A DNA stretch of 64,000 nt from Intestinimonas butyriciproducens (GTDB lineage: Bacteria > Bacillota > Clostridia > Oscillospirales > Butyricicoccaceae). Shown one piece after another: positions 1 through 9,197 of this stretch. Numbering within the stretch: position 1 is the stretch's first letter; every line of letters begins with the position of its first letter. Made by a program: the position numbers and the translations under genes. The notes under the pieces were generated by a model that was not told the origin of the DNA, ran no database searches, and was given only the letters and a program-made list of their open reading frames with translations. Location of the stretch: NCBI RefSeq assembly GCF_016901775.1, contig NZ_JACJKW010000012.1, forward strand, positions 1-64,000, in the 5' to 3' direction.

Positions 1-79
1 TCCTTCGCGGCTGGCAGACCGTACCAACGCGACGTGACGCGTGCGCTAGTAATCCAGGGTTTCACCCGTCTGTGCAAAA

Positions 80-110
80 CCCCCGGCTTCGCCGGGGGAT
101 ATTTATTTGT
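80..110 (+). terminator. Rho-independent terminator of an upstream gene
   Basis: An 8-bp GC stem (80-87 paired with 91-98, loop TTC) is followed by an AT-rich tail rich in T. It probably ends a plus-strand gene lying left of the window. A reading frame closing with TGA at 35-37 could be the tail of that gene, but too little is visible to name it. Confidence 0.75.
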
Positions 111-347
111 CTTAAAAAGCAATATAATGCAGAAAAAAGAAATATTTCGCAAATGTTAAAATTATGTGTAATATATGGGGAAAAATGCCCTATAATATAT
201 TAAATGACGATTAAATTGTTAAATAAATAGCAAAATATATGAAAATATGCACAAAAAAGAAAAAGAAAAATTGGCTATAAATTTGCAAAATTATAAAAAA
301 ATAACAAAGGGAAAAGAAGAAAAATGTTGATATATTGCGCTGGATAG
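111..347. other. AT-rich intergenic leader, no gene seen
   Basis: About 240 bases of very AT-rich DNA separate the first terminator from the promoter of the first binding-protein gene. No reading frame with a ribosome-binding site and no stable hairpin was seen. The base composition differs strongly from the coding DNA. It may serve as an upstream promoter element or regulator-binding region. Confidence 0.5.
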
Positions 348-376
348 TTGCCCATTGAGAGGGGTATGGCTATAAT
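348..376 (+). promoter_or_regulatory. Sigma-A type promoter for the first binding-protein gene
   Basis: TTGCCC (348-353), a 17-base spacer and a perfect TATAAT (371-376) lie 53 bases before the start codon at 430. The ribosome-binding site GGAGG is at 416-420. Confidence 0.7.
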
Positions 377-429
377 AGACAAGGAATCGGGGGGAAGCAT
401 CCCCCAAAAGAAAACGGAGGACATTTTTC

Positions 430-1968
430 ATGAAAAACACCATGAAGAGACTGCTGGGCGGCTTGCTGCTGGGCAGCATGATGGTCGGTCTGGGAGCGGG
501 CTGCTCCAAGGATTCCGGCCAGTCGGGCGGCAGCGGCAGCGTCAACCACGACAAGGACACCATTATTGTTGCAACCATGGCTGAGACTCCTTCTGTCAGC
601 CCCTACGCTCACAACGCTACTGCGGGTTACATGGTCAATCTGCTCAACTACACCAGCCTGCTGCGTCTGGACAACGATTTGAATCCCCAGCCCGATCTGG
701 CGGAGTCTTTCACCAACATTGACCCCACCTGCTGGGAGTTCAAGCTGCGCCAGGATGTGAAGTTCCACGACGGCTCCACCATGGAGGCCGAAGATGTAAA
801 GGCTTCCATCGAGTATGGTAAGACTTTCCCCGACGGCTCTCTGTACAATGATTCCATCGAATCGGTGGAAGTGATGGATGAGTACACCGTGCGCATTCAT
901 ACAAAGAGCCCGGATGCTTCTCTGCTGTTCAACCTGTCTCAGCATGCCAACGCCATCGTTCCCAAGGAACTGATTGACGCCGGCAACGACTTCAACGAGA
1001 ACCCCATCGGCTGCGGCCCCTACAAGTTTGTGGAGTGGAAGCGGGGCGATCAGCTGGAGTTCACCGCTTTTGAAGATTATTACCTGGGCGCTCCCAAGAT
1101 CAAGAATGTGATCTGGAAGATCATTCCCGAAGGCTCTTCCCGTACCATCGCTCTGGAAGCCGGCGAAGTGGATCTGCTCATGGAAGTGGAAAGCATGGAT
1201 GTGGAGCGGATCAAGGAAAACTCCAATCTGGCTGTTCTGGAATACACACCGGCCAACATGAACTGGATCATGCTGAACAATGAAGTTCCCGGTCTGGACA
1301 ATCAGGACTTCCGCCATGCTCTCAACTGTGCCATCGACAAAGAAAGCGTTGTCACCGTTGCCCTGAATGGTCTGGGCGTTGTGGGTGAGACTCAGGTTCC
1401 TCCCAACCTGCCGGGCACCAGCACAGAAAACATCGACAGCTATGATGTGGAGAAGGCCAAGGAGTATGTGGAGAAATCCGGCGTGGATCCCACCAGCATC
1501 GATTTCCCCATCATCTGCTCTGACGATACCAAGAAGCGTGCGGCCGAAGTGGTGCAGGCCAACCTGGCTGAGATCGGCGTGACTGCCAACATCGAAAGCA
1601 TGGACCTGGCTACCTACATGAGCACCGTGGCCGAAGGCAATTATGTGGCTGCTATCGGCGGTTACACCATGGCCGACACCATCACCTACCTCAACGGCGT
1701 CTATCACAGCAAGTCCATCAACGCGGCCAATAAGAGCCGACTGAACGATCCCGAGATCGATGCCCTCATCGATCAGGCAACAGCCACTGCGGATGCTGCC
1801 GAGCGTGAGGCCATCACTGCTGAGATCTGTGCCAAGCTGAACACCATCTGCACCCAGGTGCCTCTGTACCAGCCCCTGAACCTGCGGGCCTACAATGCCA
1901 ACCTGGAGAATGTGGAGATCGACGGCGCCGGTGATGTGCGCATCGAAAACTTCAGCTGGAAAGAGTAA
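430..1968 (+). CDS. Peptide/nickel-type ABC transporter substrate-binding lipoprotein (SBP_bac_5)
   Basis: This 512-residue protein is the extracellular receptor of a Dpp/Opp-type importer. It captures a peptide-like solute and passes it to the membrane permease. It opens with a basic N-terminus and hydrophobic stretch ending in a lipobox, with the lipid-modified Cys at residue 25, then a Ser/Gly-rich linker and a full-length family 5 solute-binding domain. GGAGG sits 9 bases before the ATG. A terminator follows it, and the RpiR gene lies between it and the second binding protein. It is therefore probably a separately expressed alternative receptor for the same permease at 5206-9072. The substrate cannot be read from the sequence. 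Confidence 0.9.
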   Translation: MKNTMKRLLGGLLLGSMMVGLGAGCSKDSGQSGGSGSVNHDKDTIIVATMAETPSVSPYAHNATAGYMVNLLNYTSLLRLDNDLNPQPDLAESFTNIDPTCWEFKLRQDVKFHDGSTMEAEDVKASIEYGKTFPDGSLYNDSIESVEVMDEYTVRIHTKSPDASLLFNLSQHANAIVPKELIDAGNDFNENPIGCGPYKFVEWKRGDQLEFTAFEDYYLGAPKIKNVIWKIIPEGSSRTIALEAGEVDLLMEVESMDVERIKENSNLAVLEYTPANMNWIMLNNEVPGLDNQDFRHALNCAIDKESVVTVALNGLGVVGETQVPPNLPGTSTENIDSYDVEKAKEYVEKSGVDPTSIDFPIICSDDTKKRAAEVVQANLAEIGVTANIESMDLATYMSTVAEGNYVAAIGGYTMADTITYLNGVYHSKSINAANKSRLNDPEIDALIDQATATADAAEREAITAEICAKLNTICTQVPLYQPLNLRAYNANLENVEIDGAGDVRIENFSWKE

Positions 1969-2013
1969 TCTTTCCGGAAAAGCATAACAGCAAACGCTAC
2001 CCCGTTTGCAAAG

Positions 2014-2044
2014 AAAACCCCCGGACAATCGTCCGGGGGTTTTT
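2014..2044 (+). terminator. Rho-independent terminator after the first binding-protein gene
   Basis: A 9-bp stem (2018-2026 with 2031-2039, loop AATC) is preceded by four A and followed by five T, so it could act in both directions. Its sequence outside the loop is repeated almost exactly at 2229-2255. Confidence 0.85.
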
Positions 2045-2226
2045 GCATGTCGAAAAAGTGGTAAAAGCCACTTTTTCGAGTTTTTGCAAGGGGCCGCATG
2101 CACGCCTTCGGCGTACACTTGCCCCTGGATAAGTGCAAAAAGCCACGCACAGGTCGTGGCTTTTTGCGGATTGGTGAAAGGTAGGGCAAATGATTTTTTT
2201 CGTTATGCAGGTTTCTCGACAGTCTG
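2045..2226 (-). repeat. Structured intergenic repeat element, copy 1
   Basis: Read on the minus strand, this stretch aligns end to end with 43015-43195 on the plus strand, with roughly four of five positions the same by eye. It contains three stem-loops: 13-bp arms at 2135-2147 and 2155-2167 with a 7-base loop, a compound hairpin with outer arms at 2089-2094 and 2121-2126, and 11-bp arms at 2051-2061 and 2068-2078. It lies between the 3' ends of two convergent genes. Stops in alternative frames and the repeat of the same layout elsewhere argue that it is noncoding. It could be a small structured RNA, a transcript-end element or a miniature mobile element. Confidence 0.75.
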
Positions 2227-2228
2227 AA

Positions 2229-2255
2229 CCCCCGGACTTTTGTCCGGGGGTTTTT
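2229..2255 (+). terminator. Second copy of the terminator hairpin, flanking the repeat
   Basis: A 9-bp stem (2229-2237 with 2242-2250, loop TTTT) is followed by five T. Outside the loop it matches the hairpin at 2018-2044, including the downstream TTTTTGCA. It sits just beyond the 3' end of the minus-strand RpiR gene, though its T-run favours plus-strand termination. Confidence 0.75.
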
Positions 2256-2262
2256 GCAAGTG

Positions 2263-3156
2263 TTATAGGAGACCCTCCGAAGCCGCAGGATGAGTCCCTT
2301 CCAATGTAAGCCGCAGACGCTCCAGTTTCTGGCTTTGATTGCCGCCGCCCCGCTGGATGGCAATGGAATGGGCAATCAGGTTGATCACTGTGAGCACCGG
2401 CACAAAGGAATTATACAAAGTGCCCCGGGCCATGGGACAATAGATCACCGTATGGCTGAAGGGAACAATGGGGGAAGCCGGGGAATCGGTGATGGCCACC
2501 ACTTTGGCGCCTTTGGCCGCAGCCAGCTGGGTTACCCCGCCCAGCTCGTTGAGATACCGGGGGAAGGAGAGGGCCACCAGCGTGGTATGTTCATCGATGG
2601 TATTCATATGTCCTTCCAGTGCATTGGTCTCTTCGGGATTGACTACCACGGCCCGCACCCCCAGGACGCCCAGACGATAGGAAAGCACTTCGGCCATGAT
2701 GCGGCTGACGCCCCGGCCCATGAGCAGAGTATAACCGGCGTTATGAATGGCCTGGGCCGCCTTCATGATGGGGCGCAGATCCATGGCATCCATGAAGGTG
2801 TACAGGTGCTGCCGCTCCTGTTGGCAGATGTGCCCCAGAAGCTGAAGATTTTGCTGCTGTAAGCGCTGATATTCCTGGGAGGGGGTTGTGTTTTCCGGAG
2901 AGCGGAATACCTCATAGGACTGCCGGTATTCCCGGCGGAAATCGGAATAACCGTCAAAACCCAGCCGCTGGAACAGCCGGAGCAGAGTGACTTCGGTACA
3001 GCCGGCCTTTTGGCTCAGTTCTTTTAAGGGAAGATAACATACTTCTCCCGGATGATCGCGTATATATGTAATGATCTGTTTTTGTTTGCGGGTGAGCATC
3101 CAATCCGCCGGGTCGAAATTCTGGTCGAATAAAACCGAAAGATCGATCAAACCCAT
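2263..3156 (-). CDS. RpiR/MurR-family transcriptional regulator
   Basis: The 297-residue product has an N-terminal helix-turn-helix of the RpiR type (about residues 20-80) and a C-terminal SIS sugar-phosphate-binding domain (about 128-250). Proteins of this family sense phosphorylated sugars or related ligands and repress or activate neighbouring genes. The start at 3156 is chosen because AAAGGGG lies just upstream; a longer in-frame ATG at 3195 has no ribosome-binding site. It is divergent from the second binding-protein gene, with an AT-rich region between them, so it is the obvious candidate regulator of the ABC operon. Control of a peptide-type transporter by an RpiR protein is inferred from position only. 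Confidence 0.85.
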   Translation of the reverse strand: MGLIDLSVLFDQNFDPADWMLTRKQKQIITYIRDHPGEVCYLPLKELSQKAGCTEVTLLRLFQRLGFDGYSDFRREYRQSYEVFRSPENTTPSQEYQRLQQQNLQLLGHICQQERQHLYTFMDAMDLRPIMKAAQAIHNAGYTLLMGRGVSRIMAEVLSYRLGVLGVRAVVVNPEETNALEGHMNTIDEHTTLVALSFPRYLNELGGVTQLAAAKGAKVVAITDSPASPIVPFSHTVIYCPMARGTLYNSFVPVLTVINLIAHSIAIQRGGGNQSQKLERLRLTLEGTHPAASEGLL

Positions 3157-3461
3157 CAGCCCCTTTCTTTGTGAAAAGTATAGCATATTTTCCATGAAAA
3201 TGTATAGTGCAAAATTGAAAAATTAAAAATGCACTAAAAATCCGTTTAATATATTGTATAATTTTACAAAAATGATAAAAGGACTTTATTTTTTGTAAAG
3301 TTTATGATAAACTCTGACACAAAGATACAGTGTTAGCAGATAAAAACGGAAGGACAAAAGGAGGCGGAGGATGGATCAAGACCAGACGGAGGCAAAACCG
3401 CAAGAGAAGGGCCTGGCAAAAAAACCAGACCGAGGAGAACACAGAGATAGGAGAGAAGGTT
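3157..3461. other. Divergent control region between the RpiR gene and the ABC operon
   Basis: This roughly 300-base stretch is strongly AT-rich from 3190 to 3330. A TATAAT is present at 3257-3262 but no convincing -35 box was found at the expected spacing. An open frame runs upstream of 3462 without a start codon preceded by a ribosome-binding site, so the untranslated leader of the plus-strand operon probably covers about 3330-3461. Confidence 0.45.
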
Positions 3462-5123
3462 ATGCTGAAGAAAAAATGGATGTCCCTGATTGCGCTGGCT
3501 TTGGCTTCTGTGATGCTGCTCAGTGCCTGCGCCAAAAATGGCGGCAATGACCAGAAAGACAACAACGATGACGGCGGCGGCGGAACCAGTACCGGCGGCG
3601 AAGTGGTGAAAGACGCCAATGAGCTGGTTATCGGCACCTATATGCCGGTCACTACCCTGGTGCCCTGGAAGACCACTTCCGACGGCGACGGCTATATCCT
3701 CCGTCAGATCTATCACACCCTGGTGGAAATGGATCAGGATTCCAACTTCGTGCCCTCTTTGGCCACAGAGTGGGAATGCAGTGAAGATGGCCTGACCTGG
3801 ACTGTCAAGATCCGGGACGACATCTATTGGCAGACGGGCAACGGTCTGTTTGACGAAAAGGTCAAGGTCACTGCAGAAGATGTGAAATTCTCTTATGACT
3901 ACTATCTGGATCCGGCCAACGGTTCTGTCCGTTACACCGAGCTGTCCAACAGCCTGAAGGAAGTCAAGGTGGTGGATGAGACCACCGTCCAGTTCATCAC
4001 CAATGACATCGATGTGCTGTGGGAGTACAAGATGTACCAGAACTACATCATCCCCCGGCAGGCCGTGGAGCAGAATTGGGATTTTGAAAACCAGCCGGTG
4101 GGCTCGGGGGCTTACAAATTTGTGGAGCATGTGATCGACTCCCAGGTGGTGCTGGAGCGCAACGATGAATTTTTCAAAGAACCTGCTTTGGATAAAGTGA
4201 TCTTCAAGATCATCTCCGACAAATCGGTTTCCGCCATCGCTTTGCAGAATCAGGAGATCGATATGTCCCTGTCGGTGCTTCCCACCGAAGTGGGCAACAT
4301 CGTGAATAAGGACTATCTGGAGCTGAGAGCTTCGGAAGTGGGTTCCTACCGCTGGGTCGGTTTCAACTGTCAGTATGAGTTCTTCCAGGATGTCGATGTT
4401 CGCCGGGCTTTGAGCATGGCGGTGGACATGGACAGCGCCGTGGAAGCCATCTTCAAAAATGACGCCGGCGTTACCCTTGCCAAGCGGTCCTATGGCCCCA
4501 TCTCCTACGAACGCCCCGGCGGCGATGAGGAGCGGTTCAAGGCCGTGTGCATTGAATACAATCCGGAAGAAGCTGAAAAGCTGCTGGATGAACTGGGATG
4601 GAAGAAGGGTTCCGACGGCATCCGTGCCAAGGACGGACAGAAGCTTAGCTTCACTCTCCAGGTAGGCAACAACGACAGCAACCGTGAAAACCTGGCCGTG
4701 ATCGTATCCTCCCAGCTGAAGGCCATTGGCGTGGACTGCACCGCCCAGACCGTGGAATGGGGCACCCATACCGATGATATCAAAAACGGCAATGTGCAGA
4801 TGTACATCCTGGGCGGCTATTCCAACCTGGACGGCCCCTACCGCTTGATGCACAGCAGCGACACCATGAGCCCCAACTGCGGTTATTCCAACCCGGAAGT
4901 GGATGCGCTGCTGGATGAAGCCTGGCGGACCATCGACATCGATGAGCGCAGCGAACTGCAGACCCAGGCCGCGGAGATCTTTATCGCCGATGCCCCCCAT
5001 ATCTTCCCCTATTTTGAATATACCCAGATGGGCGTCAGCAAAGCGGTCACCGATTTTGAGCAGGCCAGCGTCTATCGCTCCCTGTGCAACGAGTTCCGCA
5101 ATGTGGGCGTCAATCACAAATAA
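3462..5123 (+). CDS. Peptide/nickel-type ABC transporter substrate-binding lipoprotein
   Basis: This 553-residue lipoprotein is the receptor of the downstream importer. A short signal peptide ends in the lipobox LSAC, with the acylated Cys at residue 23. An Asn/Asp/Gly-rich linker follows, then a family 5 solute-binding domain of normal length. The ATG at 3462 follows GGAGAGAAGG; a longer upstream frame lacks a ribosome-binding site and would put the signal peptide inside the protein. It is the first gene of the series SBP, permease, permease, ATPase, ATPase, and is separated from the permease gene by a strong hairpin that may keep receptor transcript levels above those of the membrane genes. 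It differs in sequence from the receptor at 430. Confidence 0.9.
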   Translation: MLKKKWMSLIALALASVMLLSACAKNGGNDQKDNNDDGGGGTSTGGEVVKDANELVIGTYMPVTTLVPWKTTSDGDGYILRQIYHTLVEMDQDSNFVPSLATEWECSEDGLTWTVKIRDDIYWQTGNGLFDEKVKVTAEDVKFSYDYYLDPANGSVRYTELSNSLKEVKVVDETTVQFITNDIDVLWEYKMYQNYIIPRQAVEQNWDFENQPVGSGAYKFVEHVIDSQVVLERNDEFFKEPALDKVIFKIISDKSVSAIALQNQEIDMSLSVLPTEVGNIVNKDYLELRASEVGSYRWVGFNCQYEFFQDVDVRRALSMAVDMDSAVEAIFKNDAGVTLAKRSYGPISYERPGGDEERFKAVCIEYNPEEAEKLLDELGWKKGSDGIRAKDGQKLSFTLQVGNNDSNRENLAVIVSSQLKAIGVDCTAQTVEWGTHTDDIKNGNVQMYILGGYSNLDGPYRLMHSSDTMSPNCGYSNPEVDALLDEAWRTIDIDERSELQTQAAEIFIADAPHIFPYFEYTQMGVSKAVTDFEQASVYRSLCNEFRNVGVNHK

Positions 5124-5154
5124 GATCGTCGAAGCAACTGTGAGATGATAAGGG

Positions 5155-5187
5155 GCGGGCCCTGTCAGGCACCCTGACAGGGCCCGC
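5155..5187 (+). other. Intra-operon hairpin between receptor and permease genes
   Basis: A perfect 15-bp stem (5155-5169 with 5173-5187, loop of three bases) lies between the receptor stop and the permease start, and no T-run follows. This is the pattern of an mRNA-stabilising hairpin that raises expression of the first gene, rather than a true terminator. Confidence 0.7.
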
Positions 5188-5205
5188 TTCATAAAGGAGA
5201 ACGCT

Positions 5206-6168
5206 ATGTGGACTTATATTGTCAGAAGACTATTGCAAGCCATTCCCACACTGCTCATCATCTCCCTGCTCATTTTTTCCTTGCTTTATATCACCCCCGG
5301 TGACCCGGTGGATCTGATTCTGGGCACGGAAGACGGCACCGTCTCGGAAGAGCAAAGAGCGGTGGTGGAAGAGCAGTGGGGCCTGGATAAACCCTTTTTG
5401 GTTCGCTATGTGGATTTTGTTGTGAATGCCTGCAAAGGAGATTTGGGTACATCCTATGCCACAAACCAGGATGTGTTTGACAGCGTGATGACCCGCATGC
5501 CCGCCACCTTGAAGCTAGCTGCATTTTCCATGCTGCTGGCCCTGATGGTTTCGGTTCCCCTGGGCATTCTGGCCGCTCTTAAGCACAACAGCATCTGGGA
5601 TTCTTTGGCCACGGCGCTGGCCACGGTGGGCGTATCGTTGCCCAAGTTCTGGTTCGGCCTGGTGCTGATGATCTTTTTCTCCCTGCGTCTGGGCTGGCTG
5701 CCTTCCACCGGCTCCGCTGAGCTCAGTGAGGGCCTGGGTACCTTCCTCAGCTATATCATCATGCCAGCCGCCTCTCTGGCTTTGGGCATGGCCGCAACCC
5801 AGACCCGCATGATCCGCTCCAGTATGCTGGATGTGCTGAATCAGGATTATGTGCGTTATGCCCGCAGCAAAGGTTTGCGGGAGAGAGTGGTCATCTGGGG
5901 CCATGCGCTGAAAAATGCCATGATCCCTGTGATCACCGTCATTGGCGGCGAAGTGGGCGGCCTGCTGGGCGGTGCTGTGGTCACCGAGTCCATCTTCTCC
6001 TGGCCCGGCGTAGGGCGGCTGATGATGAACTCCATCTCCAAGCGTGACTATCCCATGATCCAGGGCATTACCCTGATGCTCTGTATCAGCTATCTGCTGG
6101 TCAATCTGTTTATCGACATCGTCTATGCCTGGGTGGATCCCCGGATCCGTCTGGATAAAAAATCCTAA
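5206..6168 (+). CDS. Peptide ABC transporter permease, DppB/OppB type
   Basis: This 320-residue inner-membrane protein has the DppB layout: an N-terminal helix (MWTYIVRRLLQ), a periplasmic stretch with the usual DPVD segment, and a cluster of transmembrane helices. The EAA loop near residues 215-235, with a Gly after the Ala-Lys-Gly segment, contacts the ATPases. Together with the next gene it forms the translocation pore. AAAGGAG precedes the ATG. The next gene begins 12 bases after its stop, so the two are co-transcribed. Confidence 0.92.
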   Translation: MWTYIVRRLLQAIPTLLIISLLIFSLLYITPGDPVDLILGTEDGTVSEEQRAVVEEQWGLDKPFLVRYVDFVVNACKGDLGTSYATNQDVFDSVMTRMPATLKLAAFSMLLALMVSVPLGILAALKHNSIWDSLATALATVGVSLPKFWFGLVLMIFFSLRLGWLPSTGSAELSEGLGTFLSYIIMPAASLALGMAATQTRMIRSSMLDVLNQDYVRYARSKGLRERVVIWGHALKNAMIPVITVIGGEVGGLLGGAVVTESIFSWPGVGRLMMNSISKRDYPMIQGITLMLCISYLLVNLFIDIVYAWVDPRIRLDKKS

Positions 6169-6180
6169 GGAGGGCCTGTT

Positions 6181-7104
6181 ATGCGGGATAAAAAGAAAAA
6201 AGTCGACCCTGTGCAAAAGGGCGCCTCTGGGGAGATCGGTCTGGAATCCTTGCCCGTCACCACCTATTGGACCGATGTGGTGCGCAGATTCCGCAAAAAC
6301 AAGATCGCCGTGGTGGGACTGGTGATGCTGCTGATCATCGTCATTCTTTGCGCCGGCGCTCCTCTCTTTACAAAGTATGACCCCATTCTGGATATGGACT
6401 TGCTGAATCAGCTAAAGCCCCCCGGATCGGAAGGCCATATTCTGGGCACCGACAATCTGGGGCGTGACATCTGGAGCCGTCTGCTGTACGGCGGGCGCAC
6501 TTCGGTGCTCACCGGCCTGACAGTGGCGCTGATCACCGGCGTCATCGGTGTTGTCATCGGCCTTGTCAGCGGGTATTTTGGAGGGATCGTGGAGACCATC
6601 CTGATGCGTATGACCGATATCATGCTGTCTTTCCCCTTCCTGATCATCGCCATTGCCATCATGGCCGCTCTGGGCTCCAGTCAAAGAAATATCATCCTGG
6701 CCCTGGCCATTGTGGGCTGGCCCCGGTTTGCCCGTCTCACCCGTGGCCAGGTGCTGGCGGTAAAAAACTCCGAGTATGTGGAGTCGGCCAAGGTGGCGGG
6801 TTTTGGAAACGCCCGGATCATTTTGAATCACATCCTGCCCAACTGCATGGGCCCCATTATCATCCAGGCTACTTTGGCTGTGGGCAGCGCCATTCTGTCG
6901 GCGGCCAGCCTGACTTATCTGGGGCTGGGAGCCGATGCCGCCGCTCCTGACTGGGGCGTCATGCTCAGCCAGGGCCGGCAGTATCTCCAATCGGAAGCGT
7001 ATTTGACCATCATCCCCGGCCTTGCCATTTCGGTGACGGTTTTGGCCATGAACTGGATCGGCGACGGCCTGCGGGACGCCTTCGACCCCAAGATGAGAAA
7101 GTAG
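6181..7104 (+). CDS. Peptide ABC transporter permease, DppC/OppC type
   Basis: This 307-residue permease partners the DppB-like protein. It has a charged cytoplasmic N-terminus, a first membrane helix near residues 45-65, the LGTDNLGRD motif typical of DppC proteins before the transport domain, and five further helices with the EAA loop. The AAGGAGG site overlaps the end of the preceding gene, and the ATPase gene follows after 8 bases. Length and motifs are normal. Confidence 0.92.
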   Translation: MRDKKKKVDPVQKGASGEIGLESLPVTTYWTDVVRRFRKNKIAVVGLVMLLIIVILCAGAPLFTKYDPILDMDLLNQLKPPGSEGHILGTDNLGRDIWSRLLYGGRTSVLTGLTVALITGVIGVVIGLVSGYFGGIVETILMRMTDIMLSFPFLIIAIAIMAALGSSQRNIILALAIVGWPRFARLTRGQVLAVKNSEYVESAKVAGFGNARIILNHILPNCMGPIIIQATLAVGSAILSAASLTYLGLGADAAAPDWGVMLSQGRQYLQSEAYLTIIPGLAISVTVLAMNWIGDGLRDAFDPKMRK

Positions 7105-7112
7105 GTGCAAAG

Positions 7113-8102
7113 ATGAAAAGCGAAAAGTTTCTTGAAGTGAAAAATCTTCGCACATATTTCGACACCCCGGAGGGCATGGTCAAATCGGTGGACGGTGTTT
7201 CCTTTTCCATCAACCGGGGGGAGACATTGGCTTTGGTGGGAGAATCGGGCTGTGGAAAAACGGTGACCTCGCTGTCGCTCATCCGGCTTCTGGCCGACAC
7301 CGCCCGGGTTCAGGCCGACTATATGGAAGTGGACGGTCAGAAGATCCTGGAGCTGACAAAGGAGGAAGCCCGCAAACTCAGGGGTTCCAAGATTTCCATG
7401 ATCTTTCAGGAGCCGATGACCTCCCTCAACCCGGTGTACCGTATCGAGCGGCAGCTGGGAGAGGTGTTCCGGCTCCATGAACCCAACCTGACACGCGCCC
7501 AGGTTTTTGAAAAATCGGTGGAGATTCTGAAAAAGGTGGGCGTGCCCAACCCGGCGGAACGGCTGAAGGTCTATCCCCACCAGCTGTCCGGCGGCCTGCG
7601 TCAGCGGGTGATGATCGCCATTTCTCTGGCATCCAATCCCCAGATGCTCATCGCCGACGAACCCACCACCGCTTTGGATGTGACCATCCAGGCCCAGATT
7701 ATCGATCTGATGAAGCAGCTGCAAAAGGATCTGAATATGTCCATTCTGCTCATCACTCACGACTTCGGCGTGGTGTCCCAGATCGCCGAACGGGTGGCGG
7801 TGATGTATGCCGGCAAGATCGTGGAAGAGGGGCCGCTGGAGCAGATCTTTGAAGATCCATGGCACCCCTATACCAAGCTTCTGATCCTGTCCATTCCGGG
7901 CATCAAGGTGACAAGAGGCGGGCGGCTGGAATCCATTTCCGGCACCGTGCCCAATCCTCTTCATTTCCCGGAAGGATGCCGGTTTGCCCCCCGCTGTCCC
8001 TATGCCATGGACATCTGTCACAAGCAGGCCCCGGAAGAGCTGGTGGTAGGAAACCGGAGAGTGAGCTGTTTTTTGAAGCGGGGTGAAAATACAAATGAAT
8101 AA
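7113..8102 (+). CDS. Peptide ABC transporter ATP-binding protein, DppD/OppD type
   Basis: This 329-residue ATPase powers uptake through the preceding permeases. The Walker A motif GESGCGKT is at residues 43-50, the signature LSGG at 158-161 and Walker B with ADEPT at 181-185. The C-terminal oligopeptide-type extension has four Cys (289, 295, 302, 319), a pattern that holds an iron-sulphur cluster in some OppD proteins. Its end overlaps the start of the next ATPase gene, which indicates translational coupling. Confidence 0.93.
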   Translation: MKSEKFLEVKNLRTYFDTPEGMVKSVDGVSFSINRGETLALVGESGCGKTVTSLSLIRLLADTARVQADYMEVDGQKILELTKEEARKLRGSKISMIFQEPMTSLNPVYRIERQLGEVFRLHEPNLTRAQVFEKSVEILKKVGVPNPAERLKVYPHQLSGGLRQRVMIAISLASNPQMLIADEPTTALDVTIQAQIIDLMKQLQKDLNMSILLITHDFGVVSQIAERVAVMYAGKIVEEGPLEQIFEDPWHPYTKLLILSIPGIKVTRGGRLESISGTVPNPLHFPEGCRFAPRCPYAMDICHKQAPEELVVGNRRVSCFLKRGENTNE

Positions 8103-9072
8103 TCAAAATTCCATTTTGAAAATAGATGATCTGCAAGTGCATTTTCCCATCAAAGCCGGCTTGATGCAGCGGACCGTGGGCGTGGTGCGGGCGGTGGACG
8201 GCGTCAGTCTGGATATCAATAAGGGGGAGACGGTGGGCCTTGTGGGCGAGTCCGGATGCGGCAAGACCACCATCGGCCGGGCCATTGTGCGGCTGAACCA
8301 GCCCACCGGCGGCAGCATCGTCTTTGACCAAAAGGACGACATTCTGAAGCTGAAAGGCAATGAGCTGCGGCAGCTGCGGAAAAAGCTCCAGATCATCTTC
8401 CAGGACCCTTATTCTTCCCTCAATCCCCGACAGACAGTAAAGCGGCTGATCAGCGAAGTGCTGACGGTACAGATGGGCATGAACCAGAAGGAAGCCTTTG
8501 ATAAAACGGCAGAGCTGCTTACGGCAGTGGGTCTGAGCCCGGTGTACGCCCAGCGGTATCCCCACGAATTTTCCGGAGGCCAGCGTCAGCGGGTGGCCAT
8601 TGCCAAGGCCATCGCTTTGCAGCCGGAGTTTCTGGTGTGCGACGAAGCGGTATCGGCCCTGGATGTGTCCATTCAGTCCCAGATCATCAATCTGCTGATG
8701 GATCTGAAGGAAAATTACGGAAACATGACCTATCTCTTCATTTCCCATGCCCTCAATGTGGTGGAGCACATCTCCGACCGGGTGGTGGTGATGTATCTGG
8801 GCAAGATCATGGAGACCGCCAAAACAGAAGAACTGTTCGATCATCCCCAGCATCCCTATACCCAGGCTTTGCTTTCGGCCATTCCCATTTTGTCCGGCCG
8901 GAAGAAAAGAGAGCGGATCGTTCTCAAGGGAGAGGTGCCTTCGGCGGCCAATGTGCCCCCCGGATGCCGGTTCCATACCCGCTGCCCCTATGCGGAAGAG
9001 CGGTGCAGCCAGGAGGAGCCTCAGCTGCGGGAAGTGGCCCCTGGGCATCAGGTGGCCTGCCATAAAATATAA
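8095..9072 (+). CDS. Peptide ABC transporter ATP-binding protein, DppF/OppF type
   Basis: This 325-residue ATPase is the second half of the heterodimeric motor. Walker A GESGCGKT is near residues 51-58, followed by the LSGG-type signature, Walker B, and the C-terminal Cys-containing oligopeptide extension. The ATG at 8095 is preferred; an in-frame GTG at 8083 would add four residues but has no better ribosome-binding site. The gene overlaps the DppD gene by 8 bases and is followed by a strong terminator, so it closes the operon. Confidence 0.92.
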   Translation: MNNQNSILKIDDLQVHFPIKAGLMQRTVGVVRAVDGVSLDINKGETVGLVGESGCGKTTIGRAIVRLNQPTGGSIVFDQKDDILKLKGNELRQLRKKLQIIFQDPYSSLNPRQTVKRLISEVLTVQMGMNQKEAFDKTAELLTAVGLSPVYAQRYPHEFSGGQRQRVAIAKAIALQPEFLVCDEAVSALDVSIQSQIINLLMDLKENYGNMTYLFISHALNVVEHISDRVVVMYLGKIMETAKTEELFDHPQHPYTQALLSAIPILSGRKKRERIVLKGEVPSAANVPPGCRFHTRCPYAEERCSQEEPQLREVAPGHQVACHKI

Positions 9073-9086
9073 AGACTGTGATATTG

Positions 9087-9120
9087 AAAGAGGGCGATCT
9101 GCTGAGATCGCCCTCTTTTT
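9087..9120 (+). terminator. Rho-independent terminator of the first ABC operon
   Basis: The stem AAAGAGGGCGATCT pairs with its complement across the loop GCTG and runs into a T-tract, 15 bases after the last ATPase stop codon. Confidence 0.88.
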
Positions 9121-9197
9121 GCAAAGTGCAGACAAAAGATGGAAAAGATGATAAAATAACCAGGAGGAAAAAGGGAAATTGATAAAGGTGGGGAAAT

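Noticed and set aside
1-37. A frame ending with TGA at 35-37 as the tail of an upstream gene
   Set aside because: Only eleven codons are visible and no family can be identified. The terminator at 80-110 supports a gene to the left, but not this particular frame.
370-2118. Long open frame on the minus strand opposite the first binding-protein gene
   Set aside because: Its protein is low-complexity and rich in His and Gly, as is typical of the reverse of GC-rich coding DNA. The plus-strand gene has a signal peptide, a ribosome-binding site and a full domain.
3330-3461. N-terminal extension of the second binding protein
   Set aside because: It would put about 44 charged residues in front of the signal peptide and has no ribosome-binding site. 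The ATG at 3462 fits both the lipobox position and the site.
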